Below, piece by piece: positions 1 through 5,042 of a stretch of DNA of 7,641 nucleotides. The translations under genes were made by a program, and so were the position numbers. Source of the DNA: Candidatus Nomurabacteria bacterium. GTDB taxonomy: Bacteria; Patescibacteriota; Minisyncoccia; Phycocordibacterales; UBA9973. The notes under the pieces are model-generated. The model saw nothing but the letters and a program-made list of their open reading frames with translations. It had not been told where the DNA came from and did no database searches. Numbering within the stretch: the first letter of the stretch is position 1; each line of letters opens with the position of its first letter. Location of the stretch: assembly GCA_020850295.1 (NCBI GenBank), contig JADZEV010000013.1:1-7641 (forward strand), written 5' to 3'.

Positions 1-114
1 CACCCTTATGCTAAAGATACCAAGGATGTAGCTGCTGGAGCAGTCCTTTTGACGGTTGTTGGGGCTTTAGCCATAGGTTTTATTATATTTTTACCTAAAA
101 TTTTTCTGTCTTAA
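1..114 (+). CDS. dgkA: DgkA-family lipid kinase (diacylglycerol/undecaprenol kinase), C-terminal end only
   Basis: Only the last 37 codons are present; the gene enters from the left edge and stops at TAA 112-114. The visible part begins HPYAKDTKDVAAGAVLL and continues into one hydrophobic segment (about residues 14-34) ending FLPKIF. This matches the end of the small prokaryotic DAGK family. The Lys-Asp pair at visible residues 8-9 lines up with E. coli DgkA Lys94-Asp95, which belong to the active site, and the following helix is the last membrane span. Family members are trimeric inner-membrane enzymes that phosphorylate diacylglycerol or, in Gram-positive-type versions, undecaprenol. The FLPK ending looks more like the undecaprenol-kinase type, so the substrate is uncertain. 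It sits where rplB (L2) would normally lie, 97 bp before S19, and is probably a separate transcription unit. Confidence 0.85.
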   Translation, partial: HPYAKDTKDVAAGAVLLTVVGALAIGFIIFLPKIFLS

Positions 115-145
115 GTATTTAGTCTAAAGAACCGGAATCAAAAGT

Positions 146-173
146 TTGACATTGGGGCAGGATTTGCTAATAT
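146..173 (+). promoter_or_regulatory. Sigma-70-type promoter for the S19-L5 unit
   Basis: A perfect -35 hexamer TTGACA (146-151) is followed by 16 bp and then TAATAT (168-173), preceded by TGC (165-167), which makes an extended -10. Transcription would start near 180, leaving a leader of about 32 nt before S19. It lies between the dgkA stop and S19, where no promoter would be expected if L2 preceded S19 in the usual operon. It therefore supports S19 being the first gene of its unit here. Based on consensus match only. Confidence 0.75.
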
Positions 174-177
174 ATGC

Positions 178-202
178 GGAGCTCAGACGAGCTTCTTTTA
201 TT
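178..202 (+). terminator. Hairpin plus T-run after dgkA, overlapping the start of the S19 transcript
   Basis: The arms 178-184 (GGAGCTC) and 189-195 (GAGCTTC) form a 7-bp stem with one G-T wobble around an AGAC loop, followed by TTTTATT. This is a plausible intrinsic terminator for transcripts arriving from dgkA. The promoter at 146-173 would start RNA near 180, within the first arm, so new transcripts would keep only a shortened stem at their 5' end and should not be terminated. It could alternatively act as a 5' stabilising stem-loop. The stem is short, so confidence is moderate. Confidence 0.5.
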
Positions 203-211
203 CTCTAATTT

Positions 212-556
212 AGGACAAGATCACTCGCAAAAGGCCCATACATAGACGAAAATCTTCTAAAGAAGATTGCCGGAAAGTCTCCTCTCTCAGCAGGGGTTAT
301 TAAAACATGGGCACGTGCTAGCCAAATTTCACCTGAAATGGTTGGTTTTACTTTTGGAGTTCACAATGGCAAACAACATCTTGAAGTTCTTGTTACTGAA
401 GACATGGTAGGTCACAGACTAGGAGAATTCGCTCTAACTCGTAAGTTTACTCGTCATGGAGGAAAGATGCAGAAAGAGATTGATCAAAAAGCAAAAGAAG
501 CTGAAATCAATGCAGCTAAGAGTGCTAAAGCTTCTGCGGCAGACGCTAAGAAATAA
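212..556 (+). CDS. rpsS: 30S ribosomal protein S19 (uS19), with AGG in place of the start codon
   Basis: S19 sits in the head of the 30S subunit beside S13 and contacts 16S rRNA. The frame gives (x)[18 protein letters not shown], then [21 protein letters not shown] and [15 protein letters not shown], which is S19 along its full length, with an Ala/Lys-rich tail from about residue 88. The family's initiator Met falls exactly on codon 212-214, which reads AGG. An in-frame TAA lies at 206-208, and only TTT separates it from the AGG. The first in-frame ATG is at 338 and would remove 42 conserved residues, so 212 is chosen on similarity. The explanation may be a real non-canonical start, a start-codon mutation, or a sequencing error turning ATG into AGG. 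It is the first gene after the promoter and is followed 5 nt later by L22. Identity is certain; the start is not. Confidence 0.88.
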   Translation, partial: RTRSLAKGPYIDENLLKKIAGKSPLSAGVIKTWARASQISPEMVGFTFGVHNGKQHLEVLVTEDMVGHRLGEFALTRKFTRHGGKMQKEIDQKAKEAEINAAKSAKASAADAKK

Positions 557-561
557 TTTTT

Positions 562-924
562 ATGAAAGCTACACTTACTAACTATCGTCAAAGTCCTCGT
601 AAAGTTCGCCTTGTTGCTAACGCAGTTAAGGGTAAAAGCGTTGAAAGAGCACAAGCGGAGCTCTCATATATGCCAAAGCGCGCAGCTGATCCAATCAAGA
701 AGCTTATTAACAGTGCGGCTGCAAATGCTGCTAAGGATGGGGTAGATACTTCAAATCTTATCATTAAGAACATAGAGGTTAACCAAGGTTTGGTAATGAA
801 ACGTTTTATGCCTCGTGCTATGGGTAGTGCTAAGCCTATTAAAAAGAAGATGAGTCATGTCACAGTGGCACTTTCTGAGAAGCCGGCTGAAAAAGCTAAA
901 AAAAGTAATAAGAGTAAGAAATAA
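562..924 (+). CDS. rplV: 50S ribosomal protein L22 (uL22)
   Basis: L22 binds several 23S rRNA domains and sends a long beta hairpin into the peptide exit tunnel. The 120-residue product starts MKATLTNYRQSPRKVRLVA, keeps the family core INSAAANAA near residues 49-57, and has the tunnel hairpin at about 78-102 (MKRFMPRAMGSAKP, then SHVTV). This hairpin is the part altered in macrolide-resistant strains of other bacteria; nothing in it looks broken. The protein is slightly longer than the usual 110 residues because of a Lys-rich tail after residue 106. The ATG lies 5 nt after the S19 stop, with TTTTT between and no Shine-Dalgarno sequence. S3 follows 3 nt after the stop. Confidence 0.98.
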   Translation: MKATLTNYRQSPRKVRLVANAVKGKSVERAQAELSYMPKRAADPIKKLINSAAANAAKDGVDTSNLIIKNIEVNQGLVMKRFMPRAMGSAKPIKKKMSHVTVALSEKPAEKAKKSNKSKK

Positions 925-927
925 TAT

Positions 928-1608
928 ATGTCAAAAGTAGTACATCCATATGCCCATAGATTGGTAACACTTCGAGACTGGAAAAGTCGTTGGTTTGCAA
1001 CAGGTGCGAACTTTGTTGAAAATCTCAAGGTTGATACCACAATTCGTGAGTTTCTAGAGAAGCGCTTAAGAGGAAGCTATGTTTCAAGTGTAGAAATAGA
1101 ACGTGGTCAAAAATCTGTTCGTATCATACTACGCACCTCACGTCCTGGAATGATTATCGGACGAAATGGTGAAGCAGCGACTAAGCTTAAAGCAGATATT
1201 CTTAAGGCTCTTAAGCAAGCAAAACTTACAGTTACAGATGAGATTAAGCTTGAAATAGTAGAAGTTACTTCTCCAGACGCTGATGCGAAGATCGTAGCTT
1301 ATATGATAGCTGAAGGGCTAGAGAAGCGTATGCCATACCGACGTGTAATGAAACAACTTATAGAAAAAGTTATGGCTGTTCGTGGTGTACAAGGAGTGCG
1401 TTTTTACGTAGGGGGAAGACTTGGAGGAGCTGAAATTTCTCGAAGTGAAATTCTTAAGCGTGGTTCTGTACCACTTCAAACAGTACGCGCTGATATTGAT
1501 TTTGCACGTGAAAAAGCTCACATGGCTTATGGAGATATCGGTATCAAGGTTTGGATTTACAAGGGCCAAGTTTTTGCCAAGGATAACAAAATCCAAGAAA
1601 AGAAATAA
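928..1608 (+). CDS. rpsC: 30S ribosomal protein S3 (uS3)
   Basis: S3 forms part of the mRNA entry site in the 30S head. At 226 residues it has normal length. The N-terminus runs HPYAHRLVTLRDWKSRWF, a version of the usual HPIGFRLGI...DWKSRWF. A type-II KH domain is centred on GRNG (residues 78-81), and the C-terminal domain carries GRLGGAEISRSE (163-174) and YGDIGIKVWIYKG (201-213). Arg138, Arg139 and Lys142 align with E. coli Arg131, Arg132 and Lys135, which support the ribosome's mRNA-unwinding activity, so that function looks intact. The start follows the L22 stop by 3 nt in an AAATAATATATG context without a Shine-Dalgarno sequence. It is followed by L16 as in the standard order. Confidence 0.98.
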   Translation: MSKVVHPYAHRLVTLRDWKSRWFATGANFVENLKVDTTIREFLEKRLRGSYVSSVEIERGQKSVRIILRTSRPGMIIGRNGEAATKLKADILKALKQAKLTVTDEIKLEIVEVTSPDADAKIVAYMIAEGLEKRMPYRRVMKQLIEKVMAVRGVQGVRFYVGGRLGGAEISRSEILKRGSVPLQTVRADIDFAREKAHMAYGDIGIKVWIYKGQVFAKDNKIQEKK

Positions 1609-1624
1609 ATTTTAAAATACTAAT

Positions 1625-2041
1625 ATGTTATTCCCGAAAAAAGTAAAATTTAGAAAATGGCACAAAAAGCGTACTGATATGAGTACTCGAGTTGAAACTC
1701 GTGGAACTACTTTATCTTTCGGTTCATTTGGACTTAAGAGTGAAGAGCTCGGACGACTTACTTCAAACCAAATCGAAGCAGCTCGAAAGGCGGCAAGTAG
1801 ACACCTTACCAAGGTTGGTCGCATGTGGATTCGAATTTTCCCAGACAGACCAGTAACTAGTAAGCCAGCTGAAGTGCCGATGGGCGGAGGAAAAGGTGAT
1901 CTTAAGCTTTACTCAGTAGAAGTTTTACCAGGTCGTGTACTTTTTGAAGTAGATGGAGTAGCTGAGGGGGTAGCTCGTGAAGCTCTTCGCAAAGCGGGGA
2001 CAAAGCTTCCAGTTAAGACTCGTGTTGTAGCTCGAGATTAG
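1625..2041 (+). CDS. rplP: 50S ribosomal protein L16 (uL16)
   Basis: L16 packs against the A-site finger and peptidyl-transferase region of 23S rRNA and helps position aminoacyl-tRNA. The 138-residue product has the family's opening MLFPKKVKFRKWHK, then LSFGSFGLK (30-38), IEAARKAASRH (50-60), WIRIFPDRPVTSKP (68-81) and PGRVLFEVDGV. At the position of E. coli Arg81, the residue hydroxylated by RoxA/YcfD, this protein has Pro85, in EVPMGGGKG. The gene ends with TAG, the only non-TAA stop among the 16 complete gene ends seen here. It starts 16 nt after S3. L29 would normally come next but does not. Confidence 0.98.
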   Translation: MLFPKKVKFRKWHKKRTDMSTRVETRGTTLSFGSFGLKSEELGRLTSNQIEAARKAASRHLTKVGRMWIRIFPDRPVTSKPAEVPMGGGKGDLKLYSVEVLPGRVLFEVDGVAEGVAREALRKAGTKLPVKTRVVARD

Positions 2042-2088
2042 ACTTTTTTAAAAAATACAGTAGTATATAGAACACAAAATAATTTATT

Positions 2089-2331
2089 ATGACAACAGCA
2101 ACTAAACAAAAGAAAACACTCAAGGGCCTAGTCGTATCCGACAAGATGGATAAGACAGTTGTTGTTGCTGTGACCCGATTTGTAAAGCACCCAAAATACC
2201 AAAAGTTCTTGAAAATCACGAAGAAATACAAGGCCCATGATGAGGATAATGCTCACAAGGTAGGGGAGAAAATAGAAATAGTAGAAACTCGCCCAATCTC
2301 TCGAGATAAGCGTTTTAAAGTATTGAGTTAA
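2089..2331 (+). CDS. rpsQ: 30S ribosomal protein S17 (uS17)
   Basis: S17 is a small OB-fold protein that binds 16S rRNA early in 30S assembly. The 80-residue product has the family core [14 protein letters not shown] (13-26), a basic loop with HPKYQKF (34-40), HDEDN (50-54) and the C-terminal signature [18 protein letters not shown] (59-76). The length is normal for bacteria. The start at 2089 leaves the usual short Lys-rich lead of about ten residues. A 47-nt AT-rich gap separates it from L16, the longest gap inside the first ribosomal unit. L29 (about 65 codons) cannot fit there. L14 follows 4 nt after the stop. Confidence 0.97.
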   Translation: MTTATKQKKTLKGLVVSDKMDKTVVVAVTRFVKHPKYQKFLKITKKYKAHDEDNAHKVGEKIEIVETRPISRDKRFKVLS

Positions 2332-2335
2332 TATC

Positions 2336-2707
2336 ATGTTGCAAGATGGATCAAAAGTAAAAATCACAGATAACGCTGGAGGTACAGAAGGTAAAATCTT
2401 CAAGGTTCTTGGTGGCTCAAAGCGACGCTATGCAGGCATTGGCGATGTGGTAGTTATTTCTATCAAAAAAGCAGAACCTAGAAAGGCTGTTAAAAAGAAG
2501 GATGTTTGTTACGCAGTGATTGTTCGACAAACTGCTCCTTTCCGCCGAAAAGATGGTTCTTATATTCGCTTTGATGACAACGCAGTTGTGCTTCTTGAAA
2601 AAGGAAAACAAGAGCCTCGTGCTGGTCGTGTTTTCGGTCCTATCCCAAGAGAAATCTCAGAACTCGGTTATCAGAAAATCGCTTCTCTTGCTCCAGAAGT
2701 GCTATAA
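2336..2707 (+). CDS. rplN: 50S ribosomal protein L14 (uL14)
   Basis: L14 lies at the subunit interface of the 50S and contributes to an inter-subunit bridge with 16S rRNA. The 123-residue product matches the family from end to end: MLQDGSKVKITDNAGG at the start, KVLGGSKRRYAGIGD (23-37), RKDGSYIRFDDNAVVLL (71-87), RVFGPIPREI (98-107) and the classic ending SLAPEVL. This length is the family norm. The ATG comes 4 nt after the S17 stop in the context TTAATATCATG, with no Shine-Dalgarno sequence. L24 follows after a 15-nt AT-rich gap. Confidence 0.98.
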   Translation: MLQDGSKVKITDNAGGTEGKIFKVLGGSKRRYAGIGDVVVISIKKAEPRKAVKKKDVCYAVIVRQTAPFRRKDGSYIRFDDNAVVLLEKGKQEPRAGRVFGPIPREISELGYQKIASLAPEVL

Positions 2708-2722
2708 ATAATTTTAAATAAT

Positions 2723-3031
2723 ATGAAAATCAAAAAAGGAGACAATGTAATAGTGATAGCTGGTAAGAACAAAGGTCAAAAAGGTGAAGTAACCAAAGTT
2801 TTCTCTGCTACTAACAAAGTAGTAGTATCTGGTGTTAATAAGGTTAAAAAGCACCTAAAACCTAAAACTCGCGACCAAAAAGGATCTATGACAGAGGTTG
2901 AATCTCCAATAAATGCTTCAAATGTTATGATTGTTGATCCAAAGACTGGCAAGCAAAGTCGAATTGGTAAAAAGGAAATTGGTGGTAAGAATGTTCGTAT
3001 TTCTAAAAAAAGCGGGCAAGAGTTGAAATAA
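2723..3031 (+). CDS. rplX: 50S ribosomal protein L24 (uL24)
   Basis: L24 starts 50S assembly and sits near the tunnel exit. The 102-residue product opens with a KOW motif: MKIKKGDNVIVIAGKNKGQ, with GKNKGQKGEV at residues 14-23. It continues with VSGVNKVKKHLKPK (about 36-49), a Lys-rich rRNA-binding stretch, and ends in a basic tail. This is the normal bacterial length. The start is unambiguous, because the KOW strand begins a few residues after the Met. The stop is followed after one base by the L5 ATG (TAAtATG), so the two are almost certainly translated from one message. Confidence 0.97.
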   Translation: MKIKKGDNVIVIAGKNKGQKGEVTKVFSATNKVVVSGVNKVKKHLKPKTRDQKGSMTEVESPINASNVMIVDPKTGKQSRIGKKEIGGKNVRISKKSGQELK

Positions 3032-3032
3032 T

Positions 3033-3569
3033 ATGAAAATTTTAAAAGAAAAAGAATCAAATACAGTAAAAGCTCTTAGTGAATTTGGATACAAGAATTC
3101 TGTTTCTGCTCCACGCTTAACTAAGGTATCTATTTCTGTTGGTACTGGAAGCATGATGAAAAAGGATCGTGAGAAAAACGATTTGGTAGCTGATCGATTG
3201 GCTAAAATCACTGGTCAGAAGCCGGCTTTAAGAGCGGCTAAGAAAAGTGTGGCTGGATTTAAATCTCGACAAGGTGACCCTGTTGGTCTAGTAGTGACTC
3301 TTCGCGGAGCACGCATGTATCACTTTATGGATAAACTCATAAACATTGCTCTTCCTAGAACTAAAGACTTTCGAGGTATTGACCCAAAGTCAGTAGACTC
3401 TATAGGCAACATGACTATTGGTATCAAAGAGCACACTATTTTTCCTGAAACATCTGACGAAGACCTTCGTGATGTGTTCGGTCTTGCTATCACTATCGGC
3501 ACAACCGCTAAAAACAAAAAAGAAGCTTTGGCTTACTTTACTCACATAGGTATTCCGTTTAAAAAATAA
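3033..3569 (+). CDS. rplE: 50S ribosomal protein L5 (uL5)
   Basis: L5 binds 5S rRNA together with L18 in the central protuberance of the 50S and touches P-site tRNA. The 178-residue product has the signatures PRLTKVSISVGTG (27-39), KKSVAGFKSRQGDPVG (70-85), VTLRGARMYHFMDKL (88-102) and ALPRTKDFRG (106-115). The length is normal. It is the last gene of the first ribosomal unit: the stop is followed 6 nt later by a long intrinsic terminator. In E. coli L5 is immediately followed by S14 and S8 in one transcript, and S8 represses that mRNA near the L5 start. Here L5 is separated from S8, so that circuit should be altered or absent (inference). Confidence 0.98.
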   Translation: MKILKEKESNTVKALSEFGYKNSVSAPRLTKVSISVGTGSMMKKDREKNDLVADRLAKITGQKPALRAAKKSVAGFKSRQGDPVGLVVTLRGARMYHFMDKLINIALPRTKDFRGIDPKSVDSIGNMTIGIKEHTIFPETSDEDLRDVFGLAITIGTTAKNKKEALAYFTHIGIPFKK

Positions 3570-3575
3570 AATTTT

Positions 3576-3616
3576 AAAGAAAAGCCTCGCGTTTAGCACG
3601 GGGCTTTTCTTTTTTT
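3576..3616 (+). terminator. Strong intrinsic terminator after L5
   Basis: The arms 3576-3589 and 3599-3612 pair over 14 bp with a single T-G wobble around a 9-base loop (3590-3598). The GC-rich core is GCCTCG/CGGGGC, and the run of T continues to 3616. An A-rich 5' arm and T-rich 3' arm make it look like a classical Rho-independent terminator, possibly working in both directions. It should end the S19-L5 transcript, so downstream genes need another promoter. Confidence 0.92.
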
Positions 3617-3650
3617 AGGGGAGGAGTACACTTTAGAAAACTATACCCAT

Positions 3651-4286
3651 ATGAGTACCTTAACTACTGTTTCATCGTTATCCGAGAGGCAGATACAACT
3701 GCTTCGACTCGAATATTTTACTTTTGCACTCCTTCCTGTACTACTTATTTACCTTAAGATTATCCCTCAGAACTGGCAATATCTATTTGGTGCCTTGGTT
3801 ACAATGTCAGCATTGTCTCTATTTTTGATCTATAGGTTTATTAAAAAACAGCAGTGGAGCTGGCAAAAAGTAGGATTTACTTTACAGCTAAAGAAAGATT
3901 TTTGGTTGTATGGACCTGTTATTTTGATTGGAGCTATCTTATTCTTCGTTGCTCCTTTTGTGGTCGATGTTAAGGATGGCTTCAATACGAACACAACTTT
4001 TTGGTTTACATTTGTTGGTTCGCCACTCCAGGAGCTTCTCTACCGAGTATATCTTTTAACTATTGGAGCATTGCTATTTAGCCCCAGAGTAAACTTTGTT
4101 GCCAATGTTTCAATGTTTGCCGTAATGCATGTTGTTTATGGTGATCCTGAGATCGTTATTCCCTCAGTTGTGTTTGCTGGCATGATGTTTACTGGCCTGT
4201 ACATGAAAAGCCAAAATGTCATTCTCATATCAATAACACACATTGTGTGGAATGCCTTGGCGGTATATGTCGGAATTTTCAATTAA
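3651..4286 (+). CDS. CPBP-family (CAAX-protease-like, Abi-type) membrane protein inserted in the spc cluster
   Basis: This 211-residue protein is mostly hydrophobic, with about seven membrane segments (roughly 22-38, 44-64, 84-105, 116-143, 148-163, 168-185, 189-209). It carries the three motifs of the CPBP intramembrane metalloprotease family in order: QELLYR (127-132) for EExxxR, FAVMH (156-160) for FxxxH, and HIVWN (197-201) for HxxxN. The putative catalytic Glu128, Arg132, His160, His197 and Asn201 are present, but the first Glu of the EE pair is Gln127. Some relatives are prenyl-protein endopeptidases or bacteriocin self-immunity proteins; the substrate here is unknown. The gene sits alone between two terminators, between L5 and S14, where no gene normally lies. 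No convincing promoter was found; a GGGGAGGAG at 3618-3626 is about 24 nt from the ATG, too far for a normal ribosome binding site. Confidence 0.85.
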   Translation: MSTLTTVSSLSERQIQLLRLEYFTFALLPVLLIYLKIIPQNWQYLFGALVTMSALSLFLIYRFIKKQQWSWQKVGFTLQLKKDFWLYGPVILIGAILFFVAPFVVDVKDGFNTNTTFWFTFVGSPLQELLYRVYLLTIGALLFSPRVNFVANVSMFAVMHVVYGDPEIVIPSVVFAGMMFTGLYMKSQNVILISITHIVWNALAVYVGIFN

Positions 4287-4291
4287 TTTTT

Positions 4292-4320
4292 AAGCGGTCC
4301 AGAGGGGCCGCTTTCTTCTT
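4292..4320 (+). terminator. Intrinsic terminator after the CPBP gene
   Basis: The arms 4292-4300 (AAGCGGTCC) and 4305-4313 (GGGCCGCTT) pair over 9 bp with one wobble around an AGAG loop, followed by the pyrimidine tail TCTTCTT. It lies 5 nt after the CPBP stop. The tail overlaps the -35 element of the next promoter, so termination of one unit and initiation of the next are packed together. Confidence 0.85.
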
Positions 4321-4347
4321 GACCAGAATAGACTCTTCTGTTAGGAT
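4319..4347 (+). promoter_or_regulatory. Sigma-70-type promoter for the S14-SecY unit
   Basis: TTGACC (4319-4324) is followed by 17 bp and TAGGAT (4342-4347), preceded by TGT (4339-4341), giving an extended -10. A transcript would begin near 4354 and have a leader of roughly 93 nt before S14. It is needed on logical grounds, because two terminators separate S14 from upstream genes. A weaker alternative lies at 4398-4426 (TTGGGT, 17 bp, TGATAT). Confidence 0.65.
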
Positions 4348-4378
4348 ACAAGGGCTCCTTTTAAATCCCTCTTTTTCT

Positions 4379-4409
4379 CTGTGGATCCATGAAATACTTG
4401 GGTATACAG
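4379..4409 (+). promoter_or_regulatory. Possible leader hairpin upstream of S14
   Basis: CTGTGGATCC (4379-4388) can pair with GGGTATACAG (4400-4409) as eight Watson-Crick or wobble pairs in the outer and inner parts plus one G-A mismatch, with an 11-base loop. It is inside the predicted untranslated leader of the S14-S8-L6 message, the sort of place where ribosomal proteins such as S8 regulate their own mRNA in other bacteria. I could not match it to a known S8 site, so this is a candidate only. Confidence 0.25.
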
Positions 4410-4446
4410 AAATAAAGGGGTGATATTTTAAAGGAAACACAAAATT

Positions 4447-4632
4447 ATGGCTAAAACATCAGTTATCGCGCGTTCTAAGAAGACGCCTAAATTTAGTACT
4501 AGAGCGGTTAATCGCTGTTTTCGATGTGGTCGAGCACATGGATATATGCGTGACTTCGGTATTTGTCGAATCTGTTTCCGTGAATACGCTAATGAAGGTA
4601 TGATTCCAGGCATTCGAAAGAGTTCTTGGTAA
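4447..4632 (+). CDS. rpsN: 30S ribosomal protein S14, zinc-binding short form (uS14)
   Basis: S14 binds 16S rRNA in the 30S head and joins late in assembly. The 61-residue product is the short type-Z form: it has Cys24-x2-Cys27 and Cys40-x2-Cys43, a complete four-cysteine zinc site, inside [21 protein letters not shown]. It ends [11 protein letters not shown], the standard C-terminus. The longer zinc-free paralogue found in many bacteria is not in the window. It is the first gene after the second promoter. AAAGGAA at 4430-4436 is a weak Shine-Dalgarno candidate about 10 nt from the ATG, the nearest thing to one upstream of any ribosomal gene here. Confidence 0.98.
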   Translation: MAKTSVIARSKKTPKFSTRAVNRCFRCGRAHGYMRDFGICRICFREYANEGMIPGIRKSSW

Positions 4633-4645
4633 TTAAAGTAAAACT

Positions 4646-5035
4646 ATGGATCAAATTTCAAACATGCTAATAACAATGAAGAACGGTGCTATGGTAGGCA
4701 AGAGCTCTGTTGTTGTACCTTTTTCTTCTATGAAAAGTGCCATTGCAGAATGTCTAAAGAATCACGGTTTTATCGCTAGTTATTCAAAGAGAACAGAAAA
4801 GAATAATGTACCAGTTTTAGAAATAGAGCTTTCATATCCAAACGGAGTATCAAGATTTTCTGATGTTAAGCGCATATCAAAGCCATCTAGACGAGTTTAT
4901 ATGGGTGTTCATGATATCCATACTGTTAAAAATGGTCACGGTCTTACTATTTTCTCTACTCCAAAAGGTATCCTTAGCAATAAGGAAGCTTACAAGGAAA
5001 GAGTCGGTGGAGAAGCTTTGTTTATGATTTGGTAA
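4646..5035 (+). CDS. rpsH: 30S ribosomal protein S8 (uS8)
   Basis: S8 binds helix 21 of 16S rRNA and is central to assembly of the 30S platform. The 129-residue product has the family's opening DQISNMLITMKNG, the linker VKRISKPSRRVYMGVHD (74-90), and the C-terminal rRNA-binding block ISTPKG-like FSTPKGILSNKEA (103-115), then GGEALFMIW. The length is normal. In E. coli S8 is also the autogenous repressor of the spc operon. Here its message begins after the CPBP gene, so any such control would have to act on the S14 leader or be missing. It starts 13 nt after S14 and ends 7 nt before L6. Confidence 0.98.
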   Translation: MDQISNMLITMKNGAMVGKSSVVVPFSSMKSAIAECLKNHGFIASYSKRTEKNNVPVLEIELSYPNGVSRFSDVKRISKPSRRVYMGVHDIHTVKNGHGLTIFSTPKGILSNKEAYKERVGGEALFMIW

Positions 5036-5042
5036 TAAATAT

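Noticed and set aside
174..245. Small open frame from the ATG at 174 (begins MRSSDELLLF)
   Set aside because: It runs 23 codons across the promoter -10 and the S19 start in another frame, resembles nothing known, and would begin before the predicted RNA start. It is not an upstream start of S19 because its frame differs.
338..556. S19 starting at the ATG at 338
   Set aside because: This would delete 42 residues that match S19 codon for codon upstream, including the conserved RSLxKGP and TWAR segments.
2042..2088. Promoter in the AT-rich gap between L16 and S17 (TATATA-like element)
   Set aside because: AT-rich sequence produces -10 look-alikes by chance, and no matching -35 was found. Co-transcription with L16 is simpler.
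3618..3650. Promoter for the CPBP gene, with TATACC at 3642 as -10
   Set aside because: There is no recognisable -35 at the right distance, and RNA would start at the ATG itself. Expression could come from terminator read-through. Evidence is too weak to annotate.
4351..4378. AGGG...CCCT hairpin followed by T-rich sequence as an attenuator before S14
   Set aside because: The stem is only 4 bp with a 12-base loop, and its first arm overlaps the predicted RNA start.
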